A stretch of DNA of 6,408 bases, taken from NCBI GenBank assembly GCA_964579765.1, contig CAZOIK010000283.1:1-6408 (forward strand), given 5' to 3'. This DNA comes from DATNBT01 sp964579765 (GTDB lineage Bacteria > Acidobacteriota > Vicinamibacteria > Vicinamibacterales > CAVVIG01). This document shows, one piece after another, positions 1 through 5,279 of the stretch (position 1 is its first letter; each line of letters starts with the position of its first letter). Position numbers and translations under genes: made by a program. The notes below the pieces were generated by a model, which had not been told where the DNA came from, made no database searches, and was given only the letters and a program-made list of their open reading frames with translations.

Positions 1-228
1 GTCAAGTCGAAGATCAATCTCATTCCGCTCAACGCGGCGCCCGGCATCCCGTTCGAGCGGCCGTCCGACGAGGCCGTCGATCGGTTCGCGAAGATCCTGA
101 GCGAGCGGGGCGCGCTGGTGTCGGTGCGCAAGAGCCGCGGGCGCGACATTCGCGCCGCCTGCGGGCAGCTGATTGTGGACGGCCAGCGGAAGTCGCCCGC
201 CCAGCGCCTGGCCGTCGCCCTGCGCTGA
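1..228 (+). CDS. rlmN: RlmN, dual-specificity 23S rRNA A2503 / tRNA A37 C2-methyltransferase (C-terminal 75 residues)
   Basis: Only the 3' end is present; the reading frame is open from base 1 to the TGA at 226-228. The visible residues carry two family signatures: KINLIPLN near the start of the fragment and RGRDIRAACGQL at residues 46-57. RlmN is a cytosolic radical-SAM enzyme that methylates C2 of A2503 in 23S rRNA and, in E. coli, A37 of some tRNAs. The Cys in AACGQL (local residue 54, bases 160-162) corresponds to the methyl-carrying cysteine, Cys355 in E. coli. The CxxxCxxC iron-sulfur motif and the second catalytic Cys lie upstream of the window. The close relative Cfr shares this C-terminal motif, but the plain housekeeping setting favours RlmN. 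The next gene starts 33 bp downstream. Confidence 0.93.
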   Translation, partial: VKSKINLIPLNAAPGIPFERPSDEAVDRFAKILSERGALVSVRKSRGRDIRAACGQLIVDGQRKSPAQRLAVALR

Positions 229-261
229 ACCCGGACGGCGATCTGTTCGTCAGACACTCAC

Positions 262-1152
262 ATGAAACGACTCTCGATGCTTGGGCTGATCCTCCTCGCG
301 TGCTCGGCCGTCCCGCTCCGCGCGCAGGCCCCCGACCAGACGCCGCAGGAGAAGCTCGAGTTCGAAGTCGCCACCGTCAGGAAGTCGCCCCCGGCCGGCG
401 CGGACAACGCCGTGACGGCCGGGGTCAAGCTCGATGCCGCCCAGGTGCGCATCGGTCGCCTGACGCTGCGCGATTTCATTGCGATGTCCTATCGCGTCAG
501 GCCCTACCAGGTGAGCGGGCCGGAGTGGATGAACACCGAGCGGTTCGACGTCAGCGCCAAGCTCCCGGCGGGCGCAAAACCCGGTCAATTCATCCCGATG
601 CTGCAGTCGCTGCTCGCGGATCGATTCGGTCTCAAGTTCCATCGTGAACACAAGGACATGCCGGTCTACGCGCTCACCGTCGGCAAGCCGCCGTTGAAGC
701 TGAAAGAGAGCGCGGTCGATCCGAACGCGCCGGCGCCATCCGCGGTGGACGTGACGGGCTCGGGCAGCGCGGCCGGCATCTCCATCAATCTCGGCAACGG
801 GTCGTCCTACACGTTCGCGGGCGGAAAATTCGAGGGCACGAAGATCAGCGGACGCCTGATCGCCGAAGTGCTGGAGCGCTATGCCGATCGGCCCGTGATC
901 GACGCCACGGCACTGAAGGGCATGTACGACTTCAGCTTCGAGGTCACGCCCGAGGAGTATCAGACGCTCCTCATCCGCGCGGCCGTGAATTCGGGCGTCG
1001 TCCTGCCGCCGCAAGCGCTGCGCGTGCTCGACAACGGCGGCGATCCGCTCGGTGACGCCGTCGCGCAACTCGGCCTCAAGCTCGAATCGCGCAAAGCGCC
1101 GATCGACATGCTCGTCGTGGACGACGTGCTCCGGACGCCGAACGACAACTGA
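262..1152 (+). CDS. TIGR03435 / DUF3738 soil-associated exported protein
   Basis: This encodes 296 residues. The N-terminus is a signal peptide (MKR, then a hydrophobic stretch at about 4-13). Two processing routes are possible: signal peptidase I after AQA (residues 21-23), or lipoprotein processing at ILLAC, with Cys14 as the lipidated residue. The mature part follows the TIGR03435 pattern: FEVATVRKSPP (34-44), LTLRDFIAMSY (68-77), GPEWMNTERFDVSAK (86-100), LLADRFGLKFHRE (117-129), MPVYALTV (133-140), RPVIDATALKGMYDF (210-224), and a terminal LGLKLESRKAPIDMLVVD (270-287). The family is widespread and highly multiplied in Acidobacteriota, and its biochemical function is unknown. The ATG has no clear Shine-Dalgarno sequence, but it precedes a proper signal peptide and no better start is seen. 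A 12-bp inverted repeat, broken by a 4-bp insertion in one arm, brackets the gene (248-259 and 1239-1254). Confidence 0.88.
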   Translation: MKRLSMLGLILLACSAVPLRAQAPDQTPQEKLEFEVATVRKSPPAGADNAVTAGVKLDAAQVRIGRLTLRDFIAMSYRVRPYQVSGPEWMNTERFDVSAKLPAGAKPGQFIPMLQSLLADRFGLKFHREHKDMPVYALTVGKPPLKLKESAVDPNAPAPSAVDVTGSGSAAGISINLGNGSSYTFAGGKFEGTKISGRLIAEVLERYADRPVIDATALKGMYDFSFEVTPEEYQTLLIRAAVNSGVVLPPQALRVLDNGGDPLGDAVAQLGLKLESRKAPIDMLVVDDVLRTPNDN

Positions 1153-1341
1153 CGCCGCGTCGGACCGCCGCCTGCCTGTCAATACTTCGACACCCGTGTC
1201 CGATGCGTGTTCGAAAGATGGACATCAGCCGCGCGTCAGAGTGTCTGTCTGACGTACTCCTGTCGTCCAGGCGCGCAGACCTGCGCGCGCTGGCGCGTGC
1301 ACCGAGGTGGTACACATTTCGCTCGTTAACCCGGCGCCGCC
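1153..1341. other. intergenic spacer with three small dyads
   Basis: No credible gene is seen in these 189 bp. Three inverted repeats stand out: GACAC-cc-GTGTC (1189-1200); CGTCAGA, 7-nt loop, TCTGACG (1234-1254); and GCGCGCAG-ac-CTGCGCGC (1271-1288). The second could form a hairpin after the TIGR03435 gene. The first and third have 2-nt centres and look more like protein-binding dyads than RNA hairpins. The third is also partly expected from the GC-rich composition. No convincing -35/-10 pair is visible upstream of the next gene. Confidence 0.4.
1234..1254 (+). terminator. candidate weak terminator hairpin after the TIGR03435 gene
   Basis: This is a perfect 7-bp stem, CGTCAGA / TCTGACG, with a 7-nt loop, 82 bp past the stop codon. 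It can be extended by one G-T wobble. There is no T-run on the 3' side, so intrinsic termination is doubtful. The right half is also the partner of the inverted repeat found just upstream of the gene at 248-259. Confidence 0.25.
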
Positions 1342-1689
1342 ATGACGCCGTTCGTCGCCAGGGCCACCCGCGTGCCGACGCCTCCGATCGAAACCCGTCT
1401 CGACGCGGAGTACGGGCGCCTCGTCAACGTGAGCGCGACCGGCGCGCTCGTGCGCACGATCGCACCCGTCAGCGTCAGCCGCGAGTGCACGCTGACGCTG
1501 TATCTGCCCGACGCGGCCGCGACCTTGCTCGTGCGGATTGTCCGCGCTGACGCCACCCCGGTCGAACTGCCCGGCGCCACGGCGCGACTGCGCCAGTACA
1601 ACGTCGCCGTCACCTTCCGCGAGCTCTCCGGACCCGCAAAACATGCCGTGGCGACGCTCTGCGGCGACGCGTTGACGGCGCGCGAATAG
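1342..1689 (+). CDS. PilZ-like domain protein, possible c-di-GMP effector
   Basis: This encodes 115 residues, the size of a single PilZ domain. The beta-barrel signature is NVSATGALV (29-37), matching the (D/N)xSxxG motif. It is followed by a hydrophobic strand LTLYLP (51-56), VRIVRAD (64-70), and YNVAVTFREL (86-95), which fills the place of the usual closing 'vgv.F' strand. PilZ proteins bind cyclic di-GMP and control motility, polysaccharide or adhesion functions. The N-terminal RxxxR ligand motif is not clearly present; only RATR at 7-10 is seen. Nucleotide binding is therefore uncertain, and this may be a degenerate member. An in-frame TAA at 1327-1329 makes ATG 1342 the first possible ATG. 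There is no Shine-Dalgarno sequence just upstream, so a downstream GTG start cannot be excluded. It stands alone and converges on mtaB. Confidence 0.6.
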   Translation: MTPFVARATRVPTPPIETRLDAEYGRLVNVSATGALVRTIAPVSVSRECTLTLYLPDAAATLLVRIVRADATPVELPGATARLRQYNVAVTFRELSGPAKHAVATLCGDALTARE

Positions 1690-1698
1690 CGCGAATAG
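1681..1698. repeat. 9-bp tandem duplication across the PilZ-like stop codon
   Basis: CGCGAATAG occurs twice back to back (1681-1689 and 1690-1698). The first copy contains the TAG stop of the PilZ-like gene, and the second places another in-frame TAG 9 bp later. It probably arose by slippage. Confidence 0.8.
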
Positions 1699-1714
1699 AA
1701 GGGGACGAGGATCG

Positions 1715-1987
1715 GATGCCTTGTGCAGCCGATCACTCGACTGGGCACCGCGATCAGATCACCGGTACAGCAGTAGCGTGGCGGCGTACATCTGTTCCGA
1801 TGGCCGGCGCAGCGGTTCAGATGACCTGTGCGGCTGTTTCGATGGCCTGTACAGCCGGTCAGATACGTTGTACGGCTGTTCAGGTAACCCGTACAGCCGG
1901 CCGGATGCGTTGTGCAGCCCGCCCACTGACCGGTACAGCTGGACCACCAGCCTGCGCGGCTGTTCCGGCCACCGGTACAGCCCTCAA
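1715..1987. repeat. degenerate tandem array, 13 units of exactly 21 bp
   Basis: Units start at 1715 and every 21 bp to 1967 without any insertion or deletion. The hexamer anchor of each unit (GTACAG or a variant) falls at 1723, 1744, 1765, 1786, 1807, 1828, 1849, 1870, 1891, 1912, 1933, 1954 and 1975. The shared core is close to CCKGTACAGCYGKTC, usually preceded by GAT. No two units are identical, and unit 2 is the most decayed. GTACAG is exact in units 3, 7, 9, 11 and 13, while even-numbered units tend to carry CGGCTGTTC instead, which suggests an ancestral 42-bp dimer. The array fills the gap between convergent genes, and its last unit runs 4 bases into the end of mtaB. It is not a CRISPR array, because there are no unique spacers. 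Its function is unknown. Confidence 0.9.
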
Positions 1988-1994
1988 AGGGTGA
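1716..1994 (+). other. open frame through the 21-bp array, possible heptapeptide-repeat protein
   Basis: An ATG at the start of unit 1 opens a 92-codon frame that spans all 13 units and stops with TGA at 1992-1994, just after the last one. GAGG at 1707-1710 lies 5 nt before the ATG. The product would be about 13 heptapeptides of the form (M/I/V/L)(T/A/R)(C/G/R)(T/A)A(V/G)(Q/P), rich in Ala, Thr and Cys. In this frame the second base of heptad codons 3, 4 and 5 is almost invariant (G, C, C), and codon 5 is mostly GCN with a free third base. However, any 21-bp repeat tends to keep several frames open, and other frames here are open too. I recognise no family, and it is more likely non-coding. 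Confidence 0.15.
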
Positions 1995-3252
1995 CGGCCG
2001 CCGCGGGCGACAACACGCGCACGCGCACGTGCTCGTTGCGCGCGCGCCCAGCCGGAATGCGCAGCTTCAGGTAGTTGTCCGTCACGACCATCGACCCGTC
2101 GTCCACGGTCAGAGCCGGCCGAATCGCGCCCACTTGCGCAGCGTGGAACGTCTCAGAGAGGTGCCGGCCGATCTCGCGGACACGGCGCCCTCGCTCGCGG
2201 ATCGTCCCCCCGCCCACTTTCCCCGGCAACACGGCTGCCGCGGTACCCGGCCGGTCCGAGTACGGAAACACGTGGACGTGCGTCAGCGGCGAACCGTTCA
2301 AGTATGTCACGAGTTCCTCGAAGTCGTCGTCGGTCTCGCCGGGAAATCCGACGATCACGTCCGATCCGATGGAGGCGTGAGGGACGCGCCGGCGGATGTC
2401 GTCCACAAGGGCGGCGTAATATTCGACGGTGTACGGGCGCCGCATCGCCGAGAGGACGCGGTTGCTCGCGTGCTGGAGCGGCAGATGGAAGTGCGGCGCG
2501 AAGCAGTCGCCCTCGGCCACGAGATCGACGATGTCGCGCGAGCAGTCCATCGGCTCGAGCGAGGAAATCCGGAACAACGTCGATCGCGGCCCTGAAAGGG
2601 CCGCGCTACGCGCAGCCACCAGCAGCTCGACGAGCGACGACGCCGGTGACAGATCGCGCCCATACGATCCGAGATGCACCCCGGTCAGGGCGATTTCATT
2701 GAACCCCGCGGCGACGACGCGCGCGATCTGCGTGAGCACGTCGCCAATCGGCACGCTCTGCGCCCGCCCGCGCGTGGACGGGATGATGCAGTACGAGCAC
2801 GTCTGCTCGCAGCCGGTCTGCACGCGCAGCGTGAACGCCGTGCGTCCAGCGACACCCGGCTCGATCGACGCGCCGCAACTGCCTTCGCCGTCACCAAAGC
2901 GCACGGCCGTCGTCAGGCCGAAATCGGCTGCGACGAGAGAAATCGTGCGTGGCTTGAGATCGTTCGGCACGACGCGGACGACGTTGGGAAGCGCGCGCAC
3001 CTCGTCGGGCCGGCGCGTCGCATAGCATCCCGTGGCGACGATCCTCGCGTCCGGGTTGTCGCGCGCGATGCGTCGAATCGTCTGCCTGGCGCCCTGATCG
3101 GCCGTCGCGGTCACCGAGCAGGTGTTGACGATGACCACGTCGGCCTGTTCGGGTGCCGTCGCGACGGCGCCGCGCGCGAGAAGCTCGTCCTCCAGTCCGA
3201 GCGAGTCGGCCTGGTTGACGCGACAACCGAACGTGACGATGGAATATTTCAA
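1984..3252 (-). CDS. mtaB: MtaB, tRNA t6A37 C2-methylthiotransferase (radical SAM)
   Basis: This encodes 422 residues. MtaB converts t6A37 to ms2t6A37 in ANN-decoding tRNAs, using two iron-sulfur clusters. The N-terminal UPF0004/MTTase domain has its three cluster cysteines at Cys10 (TFGCRVNQ), Cys45 (NTCSVT) and Cys76 (TGCYAT). The radical-SAM CxxxCxxC motif is Cys148, Cys152 and Cys155 (GCEQTCSYCIIPSTRGR). LTGVHLGSYG (189-198), RISSLEP (228-234), FHLPLQHAS (255-263) and SDVIVGFPGET (297-307) are typical, and the tail from about 373 resembles a TRAM RNA-binding domain. GVHLG and RVNQ favour MtaB over MiaB or RimO. The start is TTG 3252, giving MKYSIVTFGC; its last two bases lie within the purD TGA stop (TTGA overlap), which suggests translational coupling. 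The frame stays open far upstream inside purD, but that extension is not MTTase-like. Residues 214-223 include an apparent insertion. Confidence 0.95.
   Translation of the reverse strand: MKYSIVTFGCRVNQADSLGLEDELLARGAVATAPEQADVVIVNTCSVTATADQGARQTIRRIARDNPDARIVATGCYATRRPDEVRALPNVVRVVPNDLKPRTISLVAADFGLTTAVRFGDGEGSCGASIEPGVAGRTAFTLRVQTGCEQTCSYCIIPSTRGRAQSVPIGDVLTQIARVVAAGFNEIALTGVHLGSYGRDLSPASSLVELLVAARSAALSGPRSTLFRISSLEPMDCSRDIVDLVAEGDCFAPHFHLPLQHASNRVLSAMRRPYTVEYYAALVDDIRRRVPHASIGSDVIVGFPGETDDDFEELVTYLNGSPLTHVHVFPYSDRPGTAAAVLPGKVGGGTIRERGRRVREIGRHLSETFHAAQVGAIRPALTVDDGSMVVTDNYLKLRIPAGRARNEHVRVRVLSPAAAVTL
2585..2612 (-). repeat. GC-rich palindromic element inside mtaB, possible REP-like insertion
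   Basis: CGCGGCCC (2585-2592) and GGGCCGCG (2598-2605) are perfect inverted repeats around a 5-nt loop TGAAA, followed by CTACGCG. On the mtaB strand it encodes part of ARSAALSGPR, residues 214-223. This is where MTTases normally have a short link between the LLxxL helix and the RISS strand. The link here looks several residues longer than usual. From memory, hairpins of this shape followed by GCGCTACG are dispersed repeats in some acidobacterial and related genomes, but I could not check this. Confidence 0.5.
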
Positions 3253-4547
3253 TCTGGCGAGCCGGCGATTTGGTGATTGATGGCCTTGCGGCCGATGTCG
3301 CGACGGAACTGCATGCCGTCGAAATGAATCTGCTCCACGCCGGCGTAGGCGCGGGCAATCGCCTCGTGAAAATCTGCGCCACGACCGACGACGGTCAGCA
3401 CACGGCCTCCGGCGGTCACGAGGGCGCCGTCCGTGATCGACGTGCCCGCATGACAGACCGAGACCTGCGGCACCGCTTCCGCGGCGTCGATCCCACTGAT
3501 GACGCGGCCGGCGTCGGCCGACTCGGGGTAGCCGCGCGAGGCGATCACGACGCCGACGGCGCAGCCGCTCGCCATGCGGCAGGTGGTCTGCGTCAGCGCA
3601 CGATCGGCTGCCGCGGCCAACATCGGCACCAGCGGCTCGTCGATGAGCGGCATGACAACCTGGGTCTCCGGATCGCCCATGCGTACGTTGAACTCGATCA
3701 CCTTCGGACCGTCGGCCGTGAGCATCAGCCCGACGTAGAGGAACCCGACGAACGGCGCGCCTTCGGCGGCCATGCCGGCCATCACCGGCTCGACGATCTC
3801 GCGCATGACGCGCGCCTGCAGCCGCGCGTCGAACAGCGGACTCGGCGCAAACGCGCCCATGCCGCCCGTGTTCGGCCCGCGGTCGTCGTCGAAGATGCGT
3901 TTGTGATCCTGCGCGCTTCCGATGGGCAGCGCCCGCGTGCCGTCGCAGACGAGAAAGAACGACACTTCCGGTCCCGAGAGGCACTCCTCGATGACGATCG
4001 TCTCGCCGGCCGCGCCGAACTTCTTGTCGCGCATCGCGGCCACGAGGGCCGCTTCGGCCTCGGCGCGCGTCTGCGCGATCACGACGCCTTTGCCGGCCGC
4101 GAGGCCGTCGGCTTTGAGCACCACCGGCGTCCCGAACACGCCGCGACGCACGACGTCGAGCGCCGCGTCGAGCGACGCGCACGTCTCGAAGCGCGCGGTC
4201 GGCACGCCGTGCCGCCGCATGAACGCTTTCGCGAACGCCTTGCTGGTTTCGAGACGCGCGGCGGCCGCAGTCGGTCCAAAGAGGCGGCGGCCGGCGGTCG
4301 CGAACCGATCGGCGACGCCGAGGCTGAGCGGCAGTTCGGGACCGACAATGGTCAGATCGATCCGCTCGCGCGCCGCGAGATCGACGGTCGCCTCGACGTC
4401 GTGAACGTCTAAAGAACGGGTCGCGACGAGGCGCGCGATCCCCGGATTTCCGGGCGCGCAGCACACCCCGGCCGCTCCGATCTCGGCGGCCAGGCGGGCG
4501 ACCATCGCGTGCTCGCGCGCGCCGCTGCCGACAACGAGAACTCTCAT
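3249..4547 (-). CDS. purD: PurD, phosphoribosylamine-glycine ligase (GAR synthetase)
   Basis: This encodes 432 residues, the normal full length. The enzyme joins glycine to 5-phosphoribosylamine using ATP, the second step of de novo purine synthesis, in the cytosol. The motifs run in order: GSGAREHA (7-14), PGNPG (32-36), VGPELPL (68-74), SKAFAK (102-107), the ATP-grasp loop KADGLAAGKGV (145-155), EECLSGPEVS (187-196), AQDHKR (212-217), GPNTGGMGAF (224-233), and the metal-binding EFNVRMGDPETQ (285-296). The C-terminal domain ends with FRRDIGRKAI. NVRMGDPE replaces the commoner NARFGDPE, a conservative change. ATG 4547 gives the canonical N-terminus, although its upstream Shine-Dalgarno sequence is weak. 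It is transcribed divergently from rpsU, and mtaB follows it with a 3-bp overlap. I could not identify a convincing purD promoter in the shared 126-bp gap. Confidence 0.97.
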   Translation of the reverse strand: MRVLVVGSGAREHAMVARLAAEIGAAGVCCAPGNPGIARLVATRSLDVHDVEATVDLAARERIDLTIVGPELPLSLGVADRFATAGRRLFGPTAAAARLETSKAFAKAFMRRHGVPTARFETCASLDAALDVVRRGVFGTPVVLKADGLAAGKGVVIAQTRAEAEAALVAAMRDKKFGAAGETIVIEECLSGPEVSFFLVCDGTRALPIGSAQDHKRIFDDDRGPNTGGMGAFAPSPLFDARLQARVMREIVEPVMAGMAAEGAPFVGFLYVGLMLTADGPKVIEFNVRMGDPETQVVMPLIDEPLVPMLAAAADRALTQTTCRMASGCAVGVVIASRGYPESADAGRVISGIDAAEAVPQVSVCHAGTSITDGALVTAGGRVLTVVGRGADFHEAIARAYAGVEQIHFDGMQFRRDIGRKAINHQIAGSPD

Positions 4548-4580
4548 GGGCTCTGTGACTTACGGTGGGGGACTATTTCG

Positions 4581-4609
4581 TTGACGCCGACTGGGTTTGC
4601 GCCTAGAAT
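4581..4609 (+). promoter_or_regulatory. sigma-70-type promoter of rpsU
   Basis: The -35 element TTGACG (4581-4586) and the -10 element TAGAAT (4604-4609) are separated by exactly 17 bp. Each differs from consensus at one base. The predicted start of transcription, about 7 bp downstream near 4616, leaves an rpsU leader of about 58 nt. This is the best promoter match in the window. Confidence 0.75.
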
Positions 4610-4632
4610 CCGCCGTTACGTGTGCTAGCCTA

Positions 4633-4670
4633 ACATATTTGATATGTGCCACCCGAAAGGGGTGTGAGGA
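4633..4670 (+). promoter_or_regulatory. structured rpsU leader with Shine-Dalgarno region
   Basis: Two small stems sit in the leader: ACATAT-ttg-ATATGT (4633-4647) and CACCC-gaaag-GGGTG (4650-4664). The second would pair with part of the G-rich AAAGGGG (4656-4662), which lies 11 nt before the GTG start. A second purine run, GAGGA (4666-4670), is only 3 nt from the start codon. A seven-codon frame, ATG 4644 to TGA 4667 (MCHPKGV), overlaps both. These arrangements could allow translational control of S21, but this is inference from sequence alone. Confidence 0.35.
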
Positions 4671-4673
4671 TAC

Positions 4674-4871
4674 GTGGCTGAAGTCAAGATTCAAGAGGGC
4701 GAGTCGATCGAGAGCGCCCTCCGCCGGTTCAAGCGGAAGGTCCAGCAGGAAGACATCATCAAGGACATCAAGAAGCACTCCTTCTACTTGAAGCCCGGTG
4801 ACAAGCGCCGTGCGAAGCAGGCGCTCGCGAGAAAACGCAATCGCAAGAAGCTCCGGCGCGAGCTCGAGTAA
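4674..4871 (+). CDS. rpsU: 30S ribosomal protein S21
   Basis: This encodes 65 residues and starts at GTG 4674. S21 sits on the small-subunit platform near the 3' end of 16S rRNA and takes part in mRNA selection at initiation. The sequence has the full family pattern: SIESALRRFKRKV (11-23), IIKDIKKHSFYLKPGDKRR (28-46), and a very basic tail KQALARKRNRKKLRRELE (48-65). The length is in the usual range. The GTG start is supported by the N-terminus MAEVKIQEGES and by the promoter and leader just upstream. The zinc-ribbon gene follows 34 bp after the TAA and is probably co-transcribed. Confidence 0.97.
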   Translation: MAEVKIQEGESIESALRRFKRKVQQEDIIKDIKKHSFYLKPGDKRRAKQALARKRNRKKLRRELE

Positions 4872-4892
4872 GCGCCGATCGACCGACCCGAC

Positions 4893-4896
4893 GAGG
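4893..4896 (+). promoter_or_regulatory. ribosome binding site of the zinc-ribbon gene
   Basis: GAGG lies 9 nt before ATG 4906. It is the only purine-rich candidate in the gap after rpsU and supports this start codon. Confidence 0.55.
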
Positions 4897-4905
4897 TAGC
4901 GAGCG

Positions 4906-5211
4906 ATGGAGTTCCAAGATCGAATTCTTCAGTGCGTGGACTGCGGCGCGGAGTTCGTCTGGACCGCCGGCGAGCAGCAGTTCTTCGCCGACAAGAATTT
5001 CAAGAACGAGCCCAAGCGCTGCACGGCGTGCAAGGGCAAGCGGGCCAGCCGTCCGGCTGGCGCCGTCGCTCGCGAGCGGGTGGAAACTGTGACGAATTGC
5101 TCGGCATGCGGGAAGGAGACCACGGTCCCCTTCAAGCCCACGCAGGGCCGTCCGGTCTTCTGCAAGGAATGCTTCCAGTCCCGGAAATTCGCCGGGGCCG
5201 GAGGCGTCTAG
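4906..5211 (+). CDS. double zinc-ribbon protein (zf-trcl-like N-terminal domain)
   Basis: This encodes 101 residues with four CxxC pairs: Cys10/13, Cys39/42, Cys65/68 and Cys86/89. They fit two four-cysteine zinc sites in series. The first half, ILQCVDCGAEFVWTAGEQQFF ... NEPKRCTACK, matches the 'probable zinc-ribbon domain' family (zf-trcl). The second half, CSACGKETTVPFKPT...RPVFCKECF, is a CxxC...CxxC module often found attached to it. The two are joined by a basic, Ala/Pro-containing linker at about 44-60. The molecular role is not established; binding of RNA, DNA or a protein partner is plausible. Its place directly after rpsU, probably in the same transcript, makes a link to translation or growth worth considering, but that is inference. 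All eight cysteines are intact. Confidence 0.85.
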   Translation: MEFQDRILQCVDCGAEFVWTAGEQQFFADKNFKNEPKRCTACKGKRASRPAGAVARERVETVTNCSACGKETTVPFKPTQGRPVFCKECFQSRKFAGAGGV

Positions 5212-5234
5212 CCCGCCGTCCATCATCCTGTCAT

Positions 5235-5279
5235 CCCTGGTTTTCGTCCACCGTCGGACGAGACGGCCGAAAACCGGGG
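5235..5279 (+). terminator. long hairpin after the rpsU-zinc-ribbon unit, probable terminator
   Basis: A 12-bp outer stem pairs 5235-5246 (CCCTGGTTTTCG) with 5268-5279 (CGAAAACCGGGG), with one G-T wobble. Inside it, CCGTC (5251-5255) pairs with GACGG (5262-5266) around a 6-nt loop. It begins 24 bp after the zinc-ribbon stop. No T-run follows, so it is not a textbook intrinsic terminator. It could also be part of the leader of the STAS gene, whose start is 42 bp further on. Confidence 0.5.

Noticed and set aside
250..1182. 310-codon minus-strand frame opposite the TIGR03435 gene
   Set aside because: It is an antisense shadow of a GC-rich gene: Arg/Ala/Asp-rich with no motifs. The plus-strand frame has a signal peptide and full family matches.
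1203..1550. 115-codon plus-strand frame overlapping the PilZ-like gene
   Set aside because: It is Arg-rich and motif-free. The frame from 1342 has a PilZ-type pattern and better hydrophobic periodicity.
1715..1987. CRISPR array
   Set aside because: The whole 21-bp unit recurs in degenerate form, with no unique spacers, no 24-40 bp identical repeats and no cas genes.
3270..4412. 380-codon plus-strand frame opposite purD
   Set aside because: It has the composition of an antisense shadow (Arg, His and Asp rich) and lies wholly within a confidently assigned purD.
1984..4464. 826-codon minus-strand frame that would extend MtaB far upstream
   Set aside because: The part above position 3252 is a second frame of purD. 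It is arginine-rich with no domain, and purD itself is complete with all motifs. The TTG at 3252 gives the canonical MtaB N-terminus.
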